Source: Clostridiales bacterium
GTDB taxonomy: Bacteria > Bacillota > Clostridia > Oscillospirales > Acutalibacteraceae
DNA length: 64,000 nt
Reading direction: 5' to 3'
NCBI GenBank assembly: GCA_019422525.1
Contig: JAHZDE010000004.1
Span: 107,648-171,647 of the forward strand
Part shown: piece by piece, positions 41,843 to 51,297 of the stretch
Numbering within the stretch: position 1 is the stretch's first letter
Layout: each line of letters opens with the position of its first letter
Program-made: the position numbers and the translations under genes
The notes under the pieces: model-generated
Seen by the model: only the letters and a program-made list of their open reading frames with translations
Told to the model about the DNA's origin: nothing
Database searches by the model: none

Positions 41843-42502
41843 TTAATTTGGGAAAGACATCTGGCTGAAAAAACCTGCCAGGGCAAGCCCTGCCAGCGCC
41901 ACATCATACAGCGCCAAGGTAAAATGCTGACAAGCCCGGGAATTCCCCACCAATACACCTTTTGCCACCAGCAAATCGGAAATGGCAAACACCAGCGCTC
42001 CCACAGCGGCTGTCCAGTACTGTTTTCCTGCCGTAAAGGGCAGCACCAGCGCCAGAGAAGCCATAGCCATCAATACTGCCGGATACAGCATAAATGGGAC
42101 CAGATTTTTCCCCAGTGTCGGGACAATCTTCCGGTACAAAAAGGCCGTGCTCCCATACAGCACCACCCATATGGGAATACTGTACCATACCGGCCTCCCC
42201 TGCTGCACAATCCATACAATAAACAGCACGTGAGCCGCTCCAAAAGCCGCCATTCCCGAAACAAAGTGGAGTTCCAGCACACAGTCCGCCACGCAGCAGG
42301 CCGCAAGCCCCCAAAACAGCAGCGACTCCCAAGGGCTTTTTCCTCCCATCACCAGCCCTGCCCCACACAGCAGCACCATCATGCCGCTGGCAAACGACTT
42401 CCAAAACAGGGAAACCGCTTTCTTTCCCCTGTATTGAAAGGCAAAATACAACACCGTCCCCAACGCCATCAGCGGGATACAGCACAAGCTCCATAGAGCC
42501 AT
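41843..42502 (-). CDS. YhhN family lysoplasmalogenase
   Basis: A 219-residue protein with eight predicted helices of the YhhN/TMEM86 family. The conserved acidic residues are seen in CCVADCVLEL (helix 3) and AISDLLVAKG (helix 7). It hydrolyses lysoplasmalogen or related ether lipids; plasmalogens are made by many anaerobes. AAAGGAGG lies 8 nt before the ATG. A TGG-TATACT extended -10 (42540-42548) upstream suggests a promoter of its own apart from the ABC operon. Confidence 0.85.
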   Translation of the reverse strand: MALWSLCCIPLMALGTVLYFAFQYRGKKAVSLFWKSFASGMMVLLCGAGLVMGGKSPWESLLFWGLAACCVADCVLELHFVSGMAAFGAAHVLFIVWIVQQGRPVWYSIPIWVVLYGSTAFLYRKIVPTLGKNLVPFMLYPAVLMAMASLALVLPFTAGKQYWTAAVGALVFAISDLLVAKGVLVGNSRACQHFTLALYDVALAGLALAGFFSQMSFPN

Positions 42503-42539
42503 ATGGTACGCCTCCTTTGCGGTTTTATTTTCCAGCTAC

Positions 42540-42548
42540 AGTATACCA
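42540..42548 (-). promoter_or_regulatory. Extended -10 promoter of the lysoplasmalogenase gene
   Basis: Minus strand TGG-TATACT (rc of 42540-42548); no clear -35. Confidence 0.5.
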
Positions 42549-42585
42549 TGGGAAGCGCCCGAAATAATTCCACCGGCGAATGACG

Positions 42586-43005
42586 TTATGTTTTCCCGGT
42601 CGTATAATCGGCCCCGCTGTCCGGAAGGCAGGCGGTCACCTGCCACTCCTGTAAAAAGGTCTTTTCCATATACAGGCGCCAACGGGTATGGCCAACTTCC
42701 AGTACCAGCTGCGCCTCTCCTTTTTTCAAACTAAACAGATAAAGTACATCGCTATAACATTCCCGAAAACGGACTTTCCCGCCGTTTCCCGGATACTTCT
42801 GGAAAAAGCCGCTCTCCCGCACAAATTTTTCCGCGGCCTGATACACCTCTTCCATCCCATACCCAAAAGCTGCCGTTCCCTGCTCCCGGTGGACAATCTG
42901 GCCTGCTGTGTACTGGGACTGTGACCCGTTATTTTCCACCACGGCCGGGGCGCATCCAATCAGCATCAGCACCATCAGCAGACTCAGACACAAAACCCGT
43001 TTCAT
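42586..43005 (-). CDS. Lipoprotein of unknown function in the ABC operon
   Basis: A 139-residue lipoprotein (lipobox LIGC, Cys18). The mature part is a compact alpha/beta protein I cannot assign; 'VRFRECYSDVLYLFSLKKGEAQLVLEVGHTRWRLYM' suggests a beta-strand-rich core. It overlaps the permease gene by 4 nt and is therefore part of the GntR-ABC operon. It might be a substrate-binding or sensing partner of the permease. Confidence 0.75.
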   Translation of the reverse strand: MKRVLCLSLLMVLMLIGCAPAVVENNGSQSQYTAGQIVHREQGTAAFGYGMEEVYQAAEKFVRESGFFQKYPGNGGKVRFRECYSDVLYLFSLKKGEAQLVLEVGHTRWRLYMEKTFLQEWQVTACLPDSGADYTTGKT

Positions 43006-44984
43006 TGCATATTTTCCCCGCCATACTTCTCCATCAGCTGCTGCAAATAGGCATAAGTTTCTTCCATCTCAGGAGCAATTATCAACTGCGAAGAACCATA
43101 CGTATAGACCTGTCGTACCCATTTGCCTTCATATTCTGGAGCCAGTTCATACCATGGGCTATCCTTGGTCAGCTTAAATTCCCGGCTGGCGTCTATCTCC
43201 AAATACAGGCATTTCTCAGTGTCATATTGATAAAACACATCTCCCCGCTGTACATCCTTCTGCAAAAGCTGCAGCAGCTTTTCTGTCTCTTCCAGAGTGG
43301 GCTGTACCTGAACTTCGTTTCCTTCCATATAGGTATCGCTATACTCACTATATCCGCTATATTCGGAGCTGTTTTCCAAATTTTCCACAAGTATATTGGG
43401 CGTGATTCGCAGGCTGGAAACACTTTGCGCATCCAGAACATAGGGCAGCGTTTGAAATTTCCATTCATCGCTGGAAGCCAGCTTTTTCCAAAGAGGCTTT
43501 ACTTGGGAATCCTGACTATTAGAATTGGTAATAATTGTGCGGCTTTCTGTACCGGAATTGGTTTTATACGTAAAGCGGGCAGAGCTTCCGTTTATCATAA
43601 AAGAATAGAAGGGACTGCCGGTATGCTTTCGGCTGCTGATAAGGAGTTTTTGAATTTCCTGTACCGTGGCGATATTATCGGCATCTTCAAAAGTCACACT
43701 ATCCCGGGTTGCAATCGCCTTGCTGTACGTGTCATCCGACCACAACTCAATGGGGGTCTGTTCCACTGACCAATCAGAACTCAGCTGATAGCCCCAATTA
43801 GAGCTATAACCCATATGAACAGAAGCTGACTTTACTCCGCTGGGCATCCAGGTGTCATACCCAAAAAATCCGGTAGCCCCGCACAAATATAAGATTACGA
43901 TGCAGAGCACCATGGCGCCATAGGAGGGCAGCGTGCGTACAAACCGCTTGAGCCCACGGGAATACAGGGCTTCGGTAACGGCGTGCGCCATAATGGAGAA
44001 AAAGAAGAATCCAAAAAAGAACGCAGCTTCATTGCTGTTGACCAGATAGAAAATCATACCGGCCAGCAGGCCCACACCGGCCGAGCAGAGGAACCGCAGA
44101 AGAATTTTCGGCACCGGGAAGGCAAGCTCGCTTTCTGCACTCTCACTTTTGCGGCGGGTATACAGCCACAGGGAAGCTCCCAGCATAAGCACCAACAGGA
44201 CCACCCACCAGCCCCAGAAAACGCCTGGAATATCTCCCGGATAATCGTATCCGAATAGAGTCCCGATATAGTCTCCTGCCATCAGCATTCCTATCACCAT
44301 GGCTGGGAACGGAGCCAGCGCTGTTATCAGCGTCAGGGAATAATTTCCGCTGAATCCGGGCAGCAGCCAGGAACCCAGCAGCATAATCATCAGGATGACC
44401 AGGGGATAAAAAATGTTGGTGAGCACAATGGAAATCACCATATCCATCGTTGTGCCGCTGCAAACGGCCATGAGCATACAGAAGGTCAAACACACCACCG
44501 AGAAGAACATCAGGCTTCCAAAAATCCTGAAATACTCTGTGACCAGCAGCCCTATTTCACCGGCTCCCAACATCATAGCCGAAAGAATCATAAGTATTAC
44601 GTCCACCAGCAAAGGCACCAGCAGTGCCGTCAGCGACGCGCTCCAGGCAGACAGCAGCATGGGCGTCCGGCGAACCGGCATGGCATGATACAAGTCCACG
44701 CTGCGCTTATTATGCATATATCCCAGCCGCTGGATGGCAAATACCAGCGTAAAAATCATAGTAATGGGAAGACTCAACCCACCGCTTACAGTCGCCATAC
44801 TGCGAATTGCGGTGCCGCTTAGCCCCGTACTGGACACGCTTCCCGCCAAAAACAGAAGTACCGGCCCAGCCAGCAAAATCAGCCCCAAATACAGCAGGCT
44901 AAGCCCCCGGCTTCTCCGTAAATTCCAGCTATACAGAGCTTTCCATTCCCGCAGGGATTCACGAGAGGATGTTGTCGATGTCAT
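43002..44984 (-). CDS. ABC transporter permease with large external domain
   Basis: A 660-residue permease with about eight helices in the first 330 residues and an external region of some 270 residues (about 385-655) after the last helix. This architecture suits transporters that act on envelope or antimicrobial targets, such as YtrC-like systems. GGAGG lies inside the end of the ATPase gene, and the start ATG 44984 overlaps that gene by 26 nt, so translation is coupled. The substrate is unknown. Confidence 0.82.
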   Translation of the reverse strand: MTSTTSSRESLREWKALYSWNLRRSRGLSLLYLGLILLAGPVLLFLAGSVSSTGLSGTAIRSMATVSGGLSLPITMIFTLVFAIQRLGYMHNKRSVDLYHAMPVRRTPMLLSAWSASLTALLVPLLVDVILMILSAMMLGAGEIGLLVTEYFRIFGSLMFFSVVCLTFCMLMAVCSGTTMDMVISIVLTNIFYPLVILMIMLLGSWLLPGFSGNYSLTLITALAPFPAMVIGMLMAGDYIGTLFGYDYPGDIPGVFWGWWVVLLVLMLGASLWLYTRRKSESAESELAFPVPKILLRFLCSAGVGLLAGMIFYLVNSNEAAFFFGFFFFSIMAHAVTEALYSRGLKRFVRTLPSYGAMVLCIVILYLCGATGFFGYDTWMPSGVKSASVHMGYSSNWGYQLSSDWSVEQTPIELWSDDTYSKAIATRDSVTFEDADNIATVQEIQKLLISSRKHTGSPFYSFMINGSSARFTYKTNSGTESRTIITNSNSQDSQVKPLWKKLASSDEWKFQTLPYVLDAQSVSSLRITPNILVENLENSSEYSGYSEYSDTYMEGNEVQVQPTLEETEKLLQLLQKDVQRGDVFYQYDTEKCLYLEIDASREFKLTKDSPWYELAPEYEGKWVRQVYTYGSSQLIIAPEMEETYAYLQQLMEKYGGENMQ

Positions 44985-45858
44985 AACCAGCCGCCTCCAT
45001 TTCACTAATAAATACTTCCTCCAACGTTAAAGGCAGGGATTCACAGAACACCGGACTCCACTTTTCCAGCTCCTTGAGGATTTCTTCCTCTTCTCCCCGC
45101 ACAACCATGTTCACCAGCGAGCCGCGGGTATCCCACCGCACAATATCCAGCCCGGAGAATTGCTCTTTTTCCGGCATATGGGGGAACACAGCCTGAATCT
45201 TGTGAATCCCCAGCCGCAAATCGTCCAGTTCCTGCTCCATGAGCACGCCGCCCCGGTGCAAAAATCCCACATGGTCACACACGTCCTCCAGCTCCCGCAG
45301 GTTATGGGAGGCAATGACGACGGTCATGCTTCTCAGGGAAACTTCTTGGGCCAGCAGTTTTTTCAGCAGCTGCCGCACCACCGGGTCCAGGCCGTCAAAA
45401 ATTTCGTCCAGCAGCAAAAAGTCGGGCTCTGTGGCCAGCGCCAGAATCAGTGCGGCCTGCCGCTGCATACCCTTTGAAAAGTTTTGAAGCCTTTCGCCAT
45501 CCTGCAATCCAAAGGTACGGCACAGGGACCGGTATTTTTCCTCATTCCACCGCACATACACCCGCCGGTGGAGAACTGCCATCTCCTGCAAAGTGGCCCG
45601 AGGCAAAAAATAAGGGTAATCCGGTACAAAGAAAATCCGGTTTTTCAGGCCGCTATTTTCATAAGGCGGCTGTCCATCCACCAAAATCGTGCCGCCATCG
45701 GGCCGGTATACGCCTGCAATGGTTCGCAGCAGGGTTGATTTTCCCGCCCCGTTGGAGCCAACCAAGCCGAACACCGAGCCCTCTTCCACTTGTAACGTAA
45801 TGCCGTCCAGCGCGGCTTTGCTGCCAAAACGCTTGACCAGCTGTTCAATTGCAATCAT
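44959..45858 (-). CDS. ABC transporter ATP-binding protein
   Basis: A 299-residue ATPase: Walker A GSNGAGKST, Q-loop 'VPDYPYFLP', signature NFSKGMQRQ, Walker B 'FLLLDEIFDGLDPV' and His in 'VIASHNLREL'. It energises the permease encoded next to it. ATG 45858 follows AAAGGTGGGG by 5 to 9 nt; the frame extended upstream overlaps gntR. Regulated by the GntR protein encoded 16 bp before it. Confidence 0.92.
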   Translation of the reverse strand: MIAIEQLVKRFGSKAALDGITLQVEEGSVFGLVGSNGAGKSTLLRTIAGVYRPDGGTILVDGQPPYENSGLKNRIFFVPDYPYFLPRATLQEMAVLHRRVYVRWNEEKYRSLCRTFGLQDGERLQNFSKGMQRQAALILALATEPDFLLLDEIFDGLDPVVRQLLKKLLAQEVSLRSMTVVIASHNLRELEDVCDHVGFLHRGGVLMEQELDDLRLGIHKIQAVFPHMPEKEQFSGLDIVRWDTRGSLVNMVVRGEEEEILKELEKWSPVFCESLPLTLEEVFISEMEAAGYDIDNILS

Positions 45859-45874
45859 GGAATCCCCACCTTTC

Positions 45875-46264
45875 TCAAAGCCCTTGATGATTTTTCCGTT
45901 TTTGTGCCCCTTGCCGGGCACAGCTGACAATCTCCTCTTCCGAAAGCCCACATTCCGCCGCGTTTTGTGCGGCCGTTACCAAGGCCTCCCGAGCGCTTTC
46001 CTGCTGCTTCAGCAGGGCGTTGTCCCCCGATGCAATAAAGGAACCCTTTCCGGGATAAGACACAATCACGCCATCCCTTTCCAGCATCCGATAGGCCTTC
46101 TGCACCGTGTTCACATTGACCCCCAGCTCCTGGGCAACGCTTCGAACGGAAGGAAGCTGTTCATTTTCGGCAAAGACGCCCAGGGCAATCATTTTGACCA
46201 CCGACTGATACAGCTGTTCATAGATAGGCTGTCTTCCTGCGGGATTGAGGGTAAAAAGGCTCAT
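45875..46264 (-). CDS. GntR family (YtrA subfamily) regulator
   Basis: A 129-residue short GntR regulator: winged-helix domain residues 8-75 ('QLPSVRSVAQELGVNVNTVQKAYRMLERDGVI') and a short helical dimerisation tail with no ligand domain, the YtrA form. YtrA-type genes head ABC operons induced by wall-acting antibiotics. AAAGGCGGTGAAA precedes ATG 46264. Repeated TACAGTT sites in its promoter fit autoregulation. Confidence 0.88.
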   Translation of the reverse strand: MSLFTLNPAGRQPIYEQLYQSVVKMIALGVFAENEQLPSVRSVAQELGVNVNTVQKAYRMLERDGVIVSYPGKGSFIASGDNALLKQQESAREALVTAAQNAAECGLSEEEIVSCARQGAQKRKNHQGL

Positions 46265-46302
46265 GGTTTCACCGCCTTTCTCAAGTGTATGATGTGTATT
46301 AG

Positions 46303-46350
46303 TACAGTTAGAGTGTATCACACAACTGTATGAATGTCAATAGTACAGTT
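46303..46350 (-). promoter_or_regulatory. GntR-operon promoter with three operator half-sites
   Basis: Minus strand TTGACA (46335-46340) and TACACT (46312-46317) with 17-bp spacer. Half-sites TACAGTT (46303-46309), AACTGTA (46324-46330) and TACAGTT (46344-46350) are about two helical turns apart and surround the promoter, so a GntR dimer bound there would block polymerase. Confidence 0.7.
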
Positions 46351-46406
46351 ATAACAAAAAAAAGAAAACGGCCCCGGCTGTCAGGCCGAAAACGCCATAT
46401 AAAAGC

Positions 46407-46447
46407 ATAAAAAACACCCGGAGCATCTATCAGGATACTCCGGGTGT
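46407..46447 (-). terminator. Terminator of the aminopeptidase P gene
   Basis: ACACCCGGAG (46414-46423) pairs with CTCCGGGTGT (46438-46447); T6 follows on the minus strand. Confidence 0.8.
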
Positions 46448-46462
46448 GATTGGGTATTAAAA

Positions 46463-48238
46463 TTACAGTGCCTGACAGGCTTCCTTCAGCCAAGCCAGGG
46501 TCTCAGGCTCCACATGAGGCGCCAAAGCATTGTATACCTTCTGATGGTAATCGTTCAGATACTCCAGCTCTTCTTTTGTCATCATGTCCACATCAATGGC
46601 CTTACGGTCAATGGGGAACAAAGTCAGCGGCTCCAGTTTCAGGAAGCGGCCATACTCGGTTTCCTTCCAGAACACCACTTCCAGCATATTCTCGGTGCGG
46701 ATACCGTACTTGCCTTCCATATACAAACCGGGCTCGTCGGTGATGGTCATGCCCACTTTCAGCACGCCGGAAGAACGCTGGCTGAAGTTCTGGGGGCCTT
46801 CATGCACGCCGCCAAAGAAGCCTACGCCATGGCCGGTGCCGCAGCGGTAGTCCAGACCATATTTCCAAACCTGCTGACGGGCCAGGCAATCCAGCATACC
46901 GTCCTTGGTTCCTTCCGGGAACACAGCCATGGCCAGCTGAATGTGGCTCTTGAGTACCCGGGTAAAGTCGGTCTTTTCTTCGTCGGTAATGGGTCCCAAA
47001 ACAAAGGTACGGGTCACATCGGTGGTGCCGGTCAGATACTGTCCGCCGGAATCGATGAGCAAAAAGCCCTTCTTTTGCAGCACGTCGGACTTCTCCGCTG
47101 TGGGGCCGTAGTGCATCATAGCCGCGTTGGGGCCGTAACCTGCAATAGTATCAAAGCTGTCGCCTCTGTTTTCGGGCATTTTGGCACGCTCGGCAGAGAG
47201 CATCAGGCACACGTCATACTCGTTGACGGTCTCCCCTGCTTCCATGCGCTTTTGCAGCTTCACCCAGAAGTTGGCCAATGCCACGCCGTCCCACACATGG
47301 GCTTCACGGATATTTTTCAGCTCGGTGGGGTTCTTCACGCCCTTGAGCGCCTCTACCACATCGGTGCCATAGACAATGGAAACCGTGTCGTTCTTCATCA
47401 GGCGCAGCAGGTTGTCATAGCTGATTGCGGCCTTGTTCACCAGCATTTTGGCGCCGCCCAAATCACCGGACAAATCCTCGGTAATGGCTGCATAGGGGCG
47501 CAGAGTGAAGGTTTCCTTCAAATAAGCGATGTCTTCAGCGTTTAGGCGGTCCTCGTCCAGATACAGACGGGCTTCATCCTTCAGCACCAGCACATAAGAA
47601 GTGGCAAAGGGGTTATAGGCAATATCGGATGCGCGGACATTGGAAAGCCAGTTGGCGCAGTCCAGGGTGCTGTACAGCTGGGCGTCGGCATGCTTTTCTG
47701 CCAGCTTCTCCCGCACCTGCTGCAGCTTCTCCTTGGGGGAAAGGCCGGCATACTTCACATCCAGCACATAGGCCGGGGTATGGGGCAGTGCAGGACGGTC
47801 TTCCCAAACGGGCATGACCAAATCTTCGCTGACCAGAGAAGCGCCCACCTTTTCCAGCTTTTCCTGAAGCAGCAAGCCGCTGGAAGCGGGATAAATGGTG
47901 CCATCCACTGCCACGGTTTTACCGGCCTGGGTATCGGCCAGATACTCTTCCACGGTAGGAACGCCCTTTTCCCGCATCCGGAACAGCTTGATTTCGCTGC
48001 CGGACAGCTGGCCCTCGGCCTGGATAAAATACCGGCCATCGGTCCACAGGCCGCTCTCTTCGGTAGTCACTACCAGCGTACCGGCAGAACCGGTAAAGCC
48101 GGAGAATTCCTTGCGGGCCTTCCAAGCCTCGGGGATATATTCGCTCATATGGGGATCGCTGGTGGGGATAATCAGCGCATCCACATTGGCTTTTGCCATT
48201 TCACCGCGCAAAGCGGCAATTTTTTCATTGACAGTCAT
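46463..48238 (-). CDS. Aminopeptidase P family protein (Xaa-Pro aminopeptidase)
   Basis: A 591-residue M24B peptidase with the long, three-domain plan (two N-terminal creatinase-like domains, then the catalytic domain). Metal ligands: the two Asp in 'DSGGQYLTGTTDVTRT', His in 'GTGHGVGFFGGVHEGP', and the Glu pair in 'TDEPGLYMEGKYGIRTENML'. It removes N-terminal residues before proline from peptides, which fits the peptide importer encoded next door. ATG 48238 lies after AAAGGAG; an in-frame TTG earlier was rejected. Confidence 0.92.
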   Translation of the reverse strand: MTVNEKIAALRGEMAKANVDALIIPTSDPHMSEYIPEAWKARKEFSGFTGSAGTLVVTTEESGLWTDGRYFIQAEGQLSGSEIKLFRMREKGVPTVEEYLADTQAGKTVAVDGTIYPASSGLLLQEKLEKVGASLVSEDLVMPVWEDRPALPHTPAYVLDVKYAGLSPKEKLQQVREKLAEKHADAQLYSTLDCANWLSNVRASDIAYNPFATSYVLVLKDEARLYLDEDRLNAEDIAYLKETFTLRPYAAITEDLSGDLGGAKMLVNKAAISYDNLLRLMKNDTVSIVYGTDVVEALKGVKNPTELKNIREAHVWDGVALANFWVKLQKRMEAGETVNEYDVCLMLSAERAKMPENRGDSFDTIAGYGPNAAMMHYGPTAEKSDVLQKKGFLLIDSGGQYLTGTTDVTRTFVLGPITDEEKTDFTRVLKSHIQLAMAVFPEGTKDGMLDCLARQQVWKYGLDYRCGTGHGVGFFGGVHEGPQNFSQRSSGVLKVGMTITDEPGLYMEGKYGIRTENMLEVVFWKETEYGRFLKLEPLTLFPIDRKAIDVDMMTKEELEYLNDYHQKVYNALAPHVEPETLAWLKEACQAL

Positions 48239-48260
48239 AGGGAACAACTCCTTTATGGAA

Positions 48261-48293
48261 AATAAAACAGCCCCCGGACTTGCCGGAGGCTGT
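48261..48293 (-). terminator. Terminator of the opp operon
   Basis: ACAGCCCCCGG (48268-48278) pairs with CCGGAGGCTGT (48283-48293); TTTTATT follows on the minus strand. Confidence 0.8.
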
Positions 48294-48316
48294 GGTAAGG
48301 CAAAACTTCTCCGGTA

Positions 48317-49273
48317 TTACACCAGATGACAGGCCACAAAATGGCCCGGACGTGCTTCCTTGAGCACCGGAGTCTCCTGGCGGCACCGGTCGGTGGCATT
48401 GGGGCAGCGGTTGGCAAAGGGACAGCCCGGTTTGGGATTGATGGGGCTGGGCACGTCGCCGGAAAGTACCTGCGCCTTTTTCTGGGCTTCCTTGTCCGGG
48501 TCGGGAATCGGCACGGAGGACAGAAGCGCCTTACTATAGGGATGCAGGGTATGGTCGTAAATCTCGTCACTGTCTGCCAGTTCTACCAGGTTGCCCAGAT
48601 ACATAACGGCAATACGGTCGGAGATGTATTTCACGATGTTCAGGTCATGGGCGATGAACATGTAGGTCAGGCCCAGCTTATTCTGCAAGTCTTTCAGCAG
48701 GTTGATAATCTGGCTCTGAATGGAAACGTCCAAAGCGGAAATAGGCTCGTCGCACACGATAAACTCAGGCTCAATGGCCAAAGCACGGGCAATGCCAATA
48801 CGCTGACGCTGTCCGCCGGAAAACTCGTGAGGGAAGCGGTTTGCATGCTCACGGTTCAGGCCAACGGTTTCCAGCAGCTCATATACCCGCTGCTGACGCT
48901 TCTCTTTATCATACATATTGTGGATTTCCATACCCTCTGCAATGATGGTACCCACGGTCATACGGGGGTTCAAGGAAGCATAGGGGTCCTGGAAAATAAT
49001 CTGTGCTTTGCGGGAATAGGCAAAACGGTCTTTGGTGTGCTTCAGGTTAACCTCTTTATTGCGGTACAGGATTTTGCCCTTAGTGGGATGGTAAATGCCC
49101 ATCACCACACGGCCCATAGTGGACTTACCGCAGCCGGACTCACCAACGACGCCCAGCGTCTCTCCCTTATAGATGTCGAGGGAAATATTGTTGACAGCTA
49201 CCAGTGTCTGGCGGGGACCAACGCGGAAGTGCTTGGACACATTTTCAAGAGTAATCAGCTTTTCCTTTTCCAT
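48317..49273 (-). CDS. oppF: Oligopeptide ABC transporter ATPase OppF
   Basis: A 318-residue ATPase: Walker A GESGCGKST, signature FSGGQRQRIGIARAL, Walker B FIVCDEPISALDVS, and the C-terminal OppF domain with Cys-containing 'GCPFANRCPNATDRC' (an Fe-S site in several Opp/Dpp ATPases). Partner of OppD. It starts with the stop of oppD (ATG at 49273 abuts). Confidence 0.93.
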   Translation of the reverse strand: MEKEKLITLENVSKHFRVGPRQTLVAVNNISLDIYKGETLGVVGESGCGKSTMGRVVMGIYHPTKGKILYRNKEVNLKHTKDRFAYSRKAQIIFQDPYASLNPRMTVGTIIAEGMEIHNMYDKEKRQQRVYELLETVGLNREHANRFPHEFSGGQRQRIGIARALAIEPEFIVCDEPISALDVSIQSQIINLLKDLQNKLGLTYMFIAHDLNIVKYISDRIAVMYLGNLVELADSDEIYDHTLHPYSKALLSSVPIPDPDKEAQKKAQVLSGDVPSPINPKPGCPFANRCPNATDRCRQETPVLKEARPGHFVACHLV

Positions 49274-50271
49274 TATGCCTTGTCCTCCTTTCCGGGAAAG
49301 TCAGGATGCAGCCGCCAGCAAGAAGCGGTATGCCCCTCGCCTACCGTGAAAATGGGAGGCTGGTTATCTTTACAAATCTTCATGCAGTGCTGGCAGCGGC
49401 TGGCAAATGCACAGCCTTTCGGCGGTGCAAACAGGTCCGGAGGTGTACCAGGGATGGAAACCAATTCTTCGTCGCGGCTGGTTTCCACGGTGGGCAAGCT
49501 GCGCAGCAGAGCAGCGGTATAGGGATGGCTGGGACGATAGAAAATGTCCTGTGCAGTGCCCTGTTCCACTACCTTACCGGCATACATAACGGCCACACGG
49601 TCAGCCAGATTGGCCACAACACCCAGGTCATGGGTGATCAAAATAATAGCGGTACCGGTATCTTCCCGAATCTTGCCCATCAGCTGCATAATCTGTGCCT
49701 GAATGGTCACATCCAGAGCAGTGGTAGGTTCGTCAGCAATCAGGAGCTTAGGGTTGCAGGAAAGAGCCATGGCAATCATAGCACGCTGACGCATACCGCC
49801 GGAAAACTCATGGGGATACTGGTCGGCGCGTTCCTCTGCGTTGGGGATCTGCACCAGTTTCAGCAGGCGGATAGCCTCTTCCCGACATTTTGCGCCGGAA
49901 AGCTTTTTATGCTTATGCAGAGTCTCGGTGATCTGCTTGCCCACTTTCATGGTGGGGTTCAGGCAGGTCATGGGGTCCTGGAAAATCATGCTCACCAACT
50001 GGCCGCGGATGCTCTGCATCTCTTTCTCGCTGGCAGCAACAATATCCTTGCCGCACAGCTCCAGAGTGCCCTCTTTGATGCGGGCCGGGGGCATGGGGTT
50101 CAGCTTCATAATGGTTTTTGCGGTAACGCTCTTGCCGCAGCCGGACTCACCGACAATTGCCAGCACCTCGCCTTCCTCCACATGAAGGGAGACGCCGCGG
50201 ACAGCATGAACTTCACCGGCATAGGTGTCAAAGGAAACGTGGAGATTTTCGATTTTCAATACGTCTGCCAT
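49273..50271 (-). CDS. oppD: Oligopeptide ABC transporter ATPase OppD
   Basis: A 332-residue ATPase: Walker A GESGCGKSV, signature FSGGMRQRAMIAMAL, Walker B LLIADEPTTALDVT, and the C-terminal Cys region 'GCAFASRCQHCMKIC'. With OppF it powers peptide import. 7 bp after oppC. Confidence 0.93.
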   Translation of the reverse strand: MADVLKIENLHVSFDTYAGEVHAVRGVSLHVEEGEVLAIVGESGCGKSVTAKTIMKLNPMPPARIKEGTLELCGKDIVAASEKEMQSIRGQLVSMIFQDPMTCLNPTMKVGKQITETLHKHKKLSGAKCREEAIRLLKLVQIPNAEERADQYPHEFSGGMRQRAMIAMALSCNPKLLIADEPTTALDVTIQAQIMQLMGKIREDTGTAIILITHDLGVVANLADRVAVMYAGKVVEQGTAQDIFYRPSHPYTAALLRSLPTVETSRDEELVSIPGTPPDLFAPPKGCAFASRCQHCMKICKDNQPPIFTVGEGHTASCWRLHPDFPGKEDKA

Positions 50272-50278
50272 ACTTCCA

Positions 50279-51292
50279 TTACCTCCTTAACTTCGGGTCA
50301 AATGCATCCCGCAGCTGGTCGCCCAACAGGTTGAAGGACAGCATGGTGAAGCAGATGAACAGTGCCGGGAACAACAGCTCCGTGGGATAGGACTGGAAGA
50401 ACTGGATTCCGTCGTTGGCCAAAATACCCCAAGAAGTTTCCGGGGGAGAAATACCCAGACCCAACATGGACAGGAAAGCCTCGGTAAAGATAATAGCCGG
50501 AATGTCCAGTGTAATATTGACAATAATCACGCTCAAAATATTGGGAACCAGATGGCGGGCAATAATCCGACGGGGTTTTGCGCCCATAGCCTGTGCGGCA
50601 ATGAGGAATTCCTGCCCCTTTAGTGCTACCACCTGTCCGCGAACCAGACGGGCCATACCGGTCCATCCGGTAATGGAGTATGCCAGAATGATGGTACCAA
50701 CGCCACGCTCCAGCACAACCATGAGCAGCATAACGATAATCAGATAGGGAATACCGCTGATAACTTCCAGCACACGCATCATGACATTATCCACAGCGCC
50801 GCCAAAGTAACCGGAGATACCGCCGTACACAATACCCATCACACAGTCGATCAAAGCAACGGCTGCGGCAACAATCAGGGAGATACGGGCGCCATACCAA
50901 ACACGGACAAAAATGTCACGGCCCAAGGTATCGGTGCCGAAAATATGCACCTGACCATTCACCGGATCAATGGACATGGGAGGCTTATGGGTAAAAGTAA
51001 CATTCTGGTCGTTAATAGCGAACGGGGAAATAATAGGTACGATAACCGCACCGATAATCAACAGAACCAAAATAATCGTACATACCATAGCCACTTTACT
51101 GCGGCGAATTCGTCCCAACGCGTCTTTCCAAAAGCTGATAGACGGACGTACAATAGATTCCATAGAACCAGCGTCGGTTCCAACCGTTTCAAACTCGGAA
51201 GCATCGATATGGCTGTCTGCACTGTAAGCGGCTTGGGCCACATCAACGACAGGCTCAAAAGGAGCCTTCTTTTTAATACTGAAAAGTCCCAC
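50279..51292 (-). CDS. oppC: Oligopeptide ABC transporter permease OppC
   Basis: A 337-residue permease with six helices after a cytosolic N-terminus of about 80 residues, with the EAA loop around 'FLIAAQAMGAKPRRIIARHLVPNILS' and the OppC-type 'HIFGTDTLGRDIFVRVWYGARISL' segment. 5 bp after oppB. Confidence 0.93.
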   Translation of the reverse strand: MGLFSIKKKAPFEPVVDVAQAAYSADSHIDASEFETVGTDAGSMESIVRPSISFWKDALGRIRRSKVAMVCTIILVLLIIGAVIVPIISPFAINDQNVTFTHKPPMSIDPVNGQVHIFGTDTLGRDIFVRVWYGARISLIVAAAVALIDCVMGIVYGGISGYFGGAVDNVMMRVLEVISGIPYLIIVMLLMVVLERGVGTIILAYSITGWTGMARLVRGQVVALKGQEFLIAAQAMGAKPRRIIARHLVPNILSVIIVNITLDIPAIIFTEAFLSMLGLGISPPETSWGILANDGIQFFQSYPTELLFPALFICFTMLSFNLLGDQLRDAFDPKLRR

Positions 51293-51297
51293 AGGCT

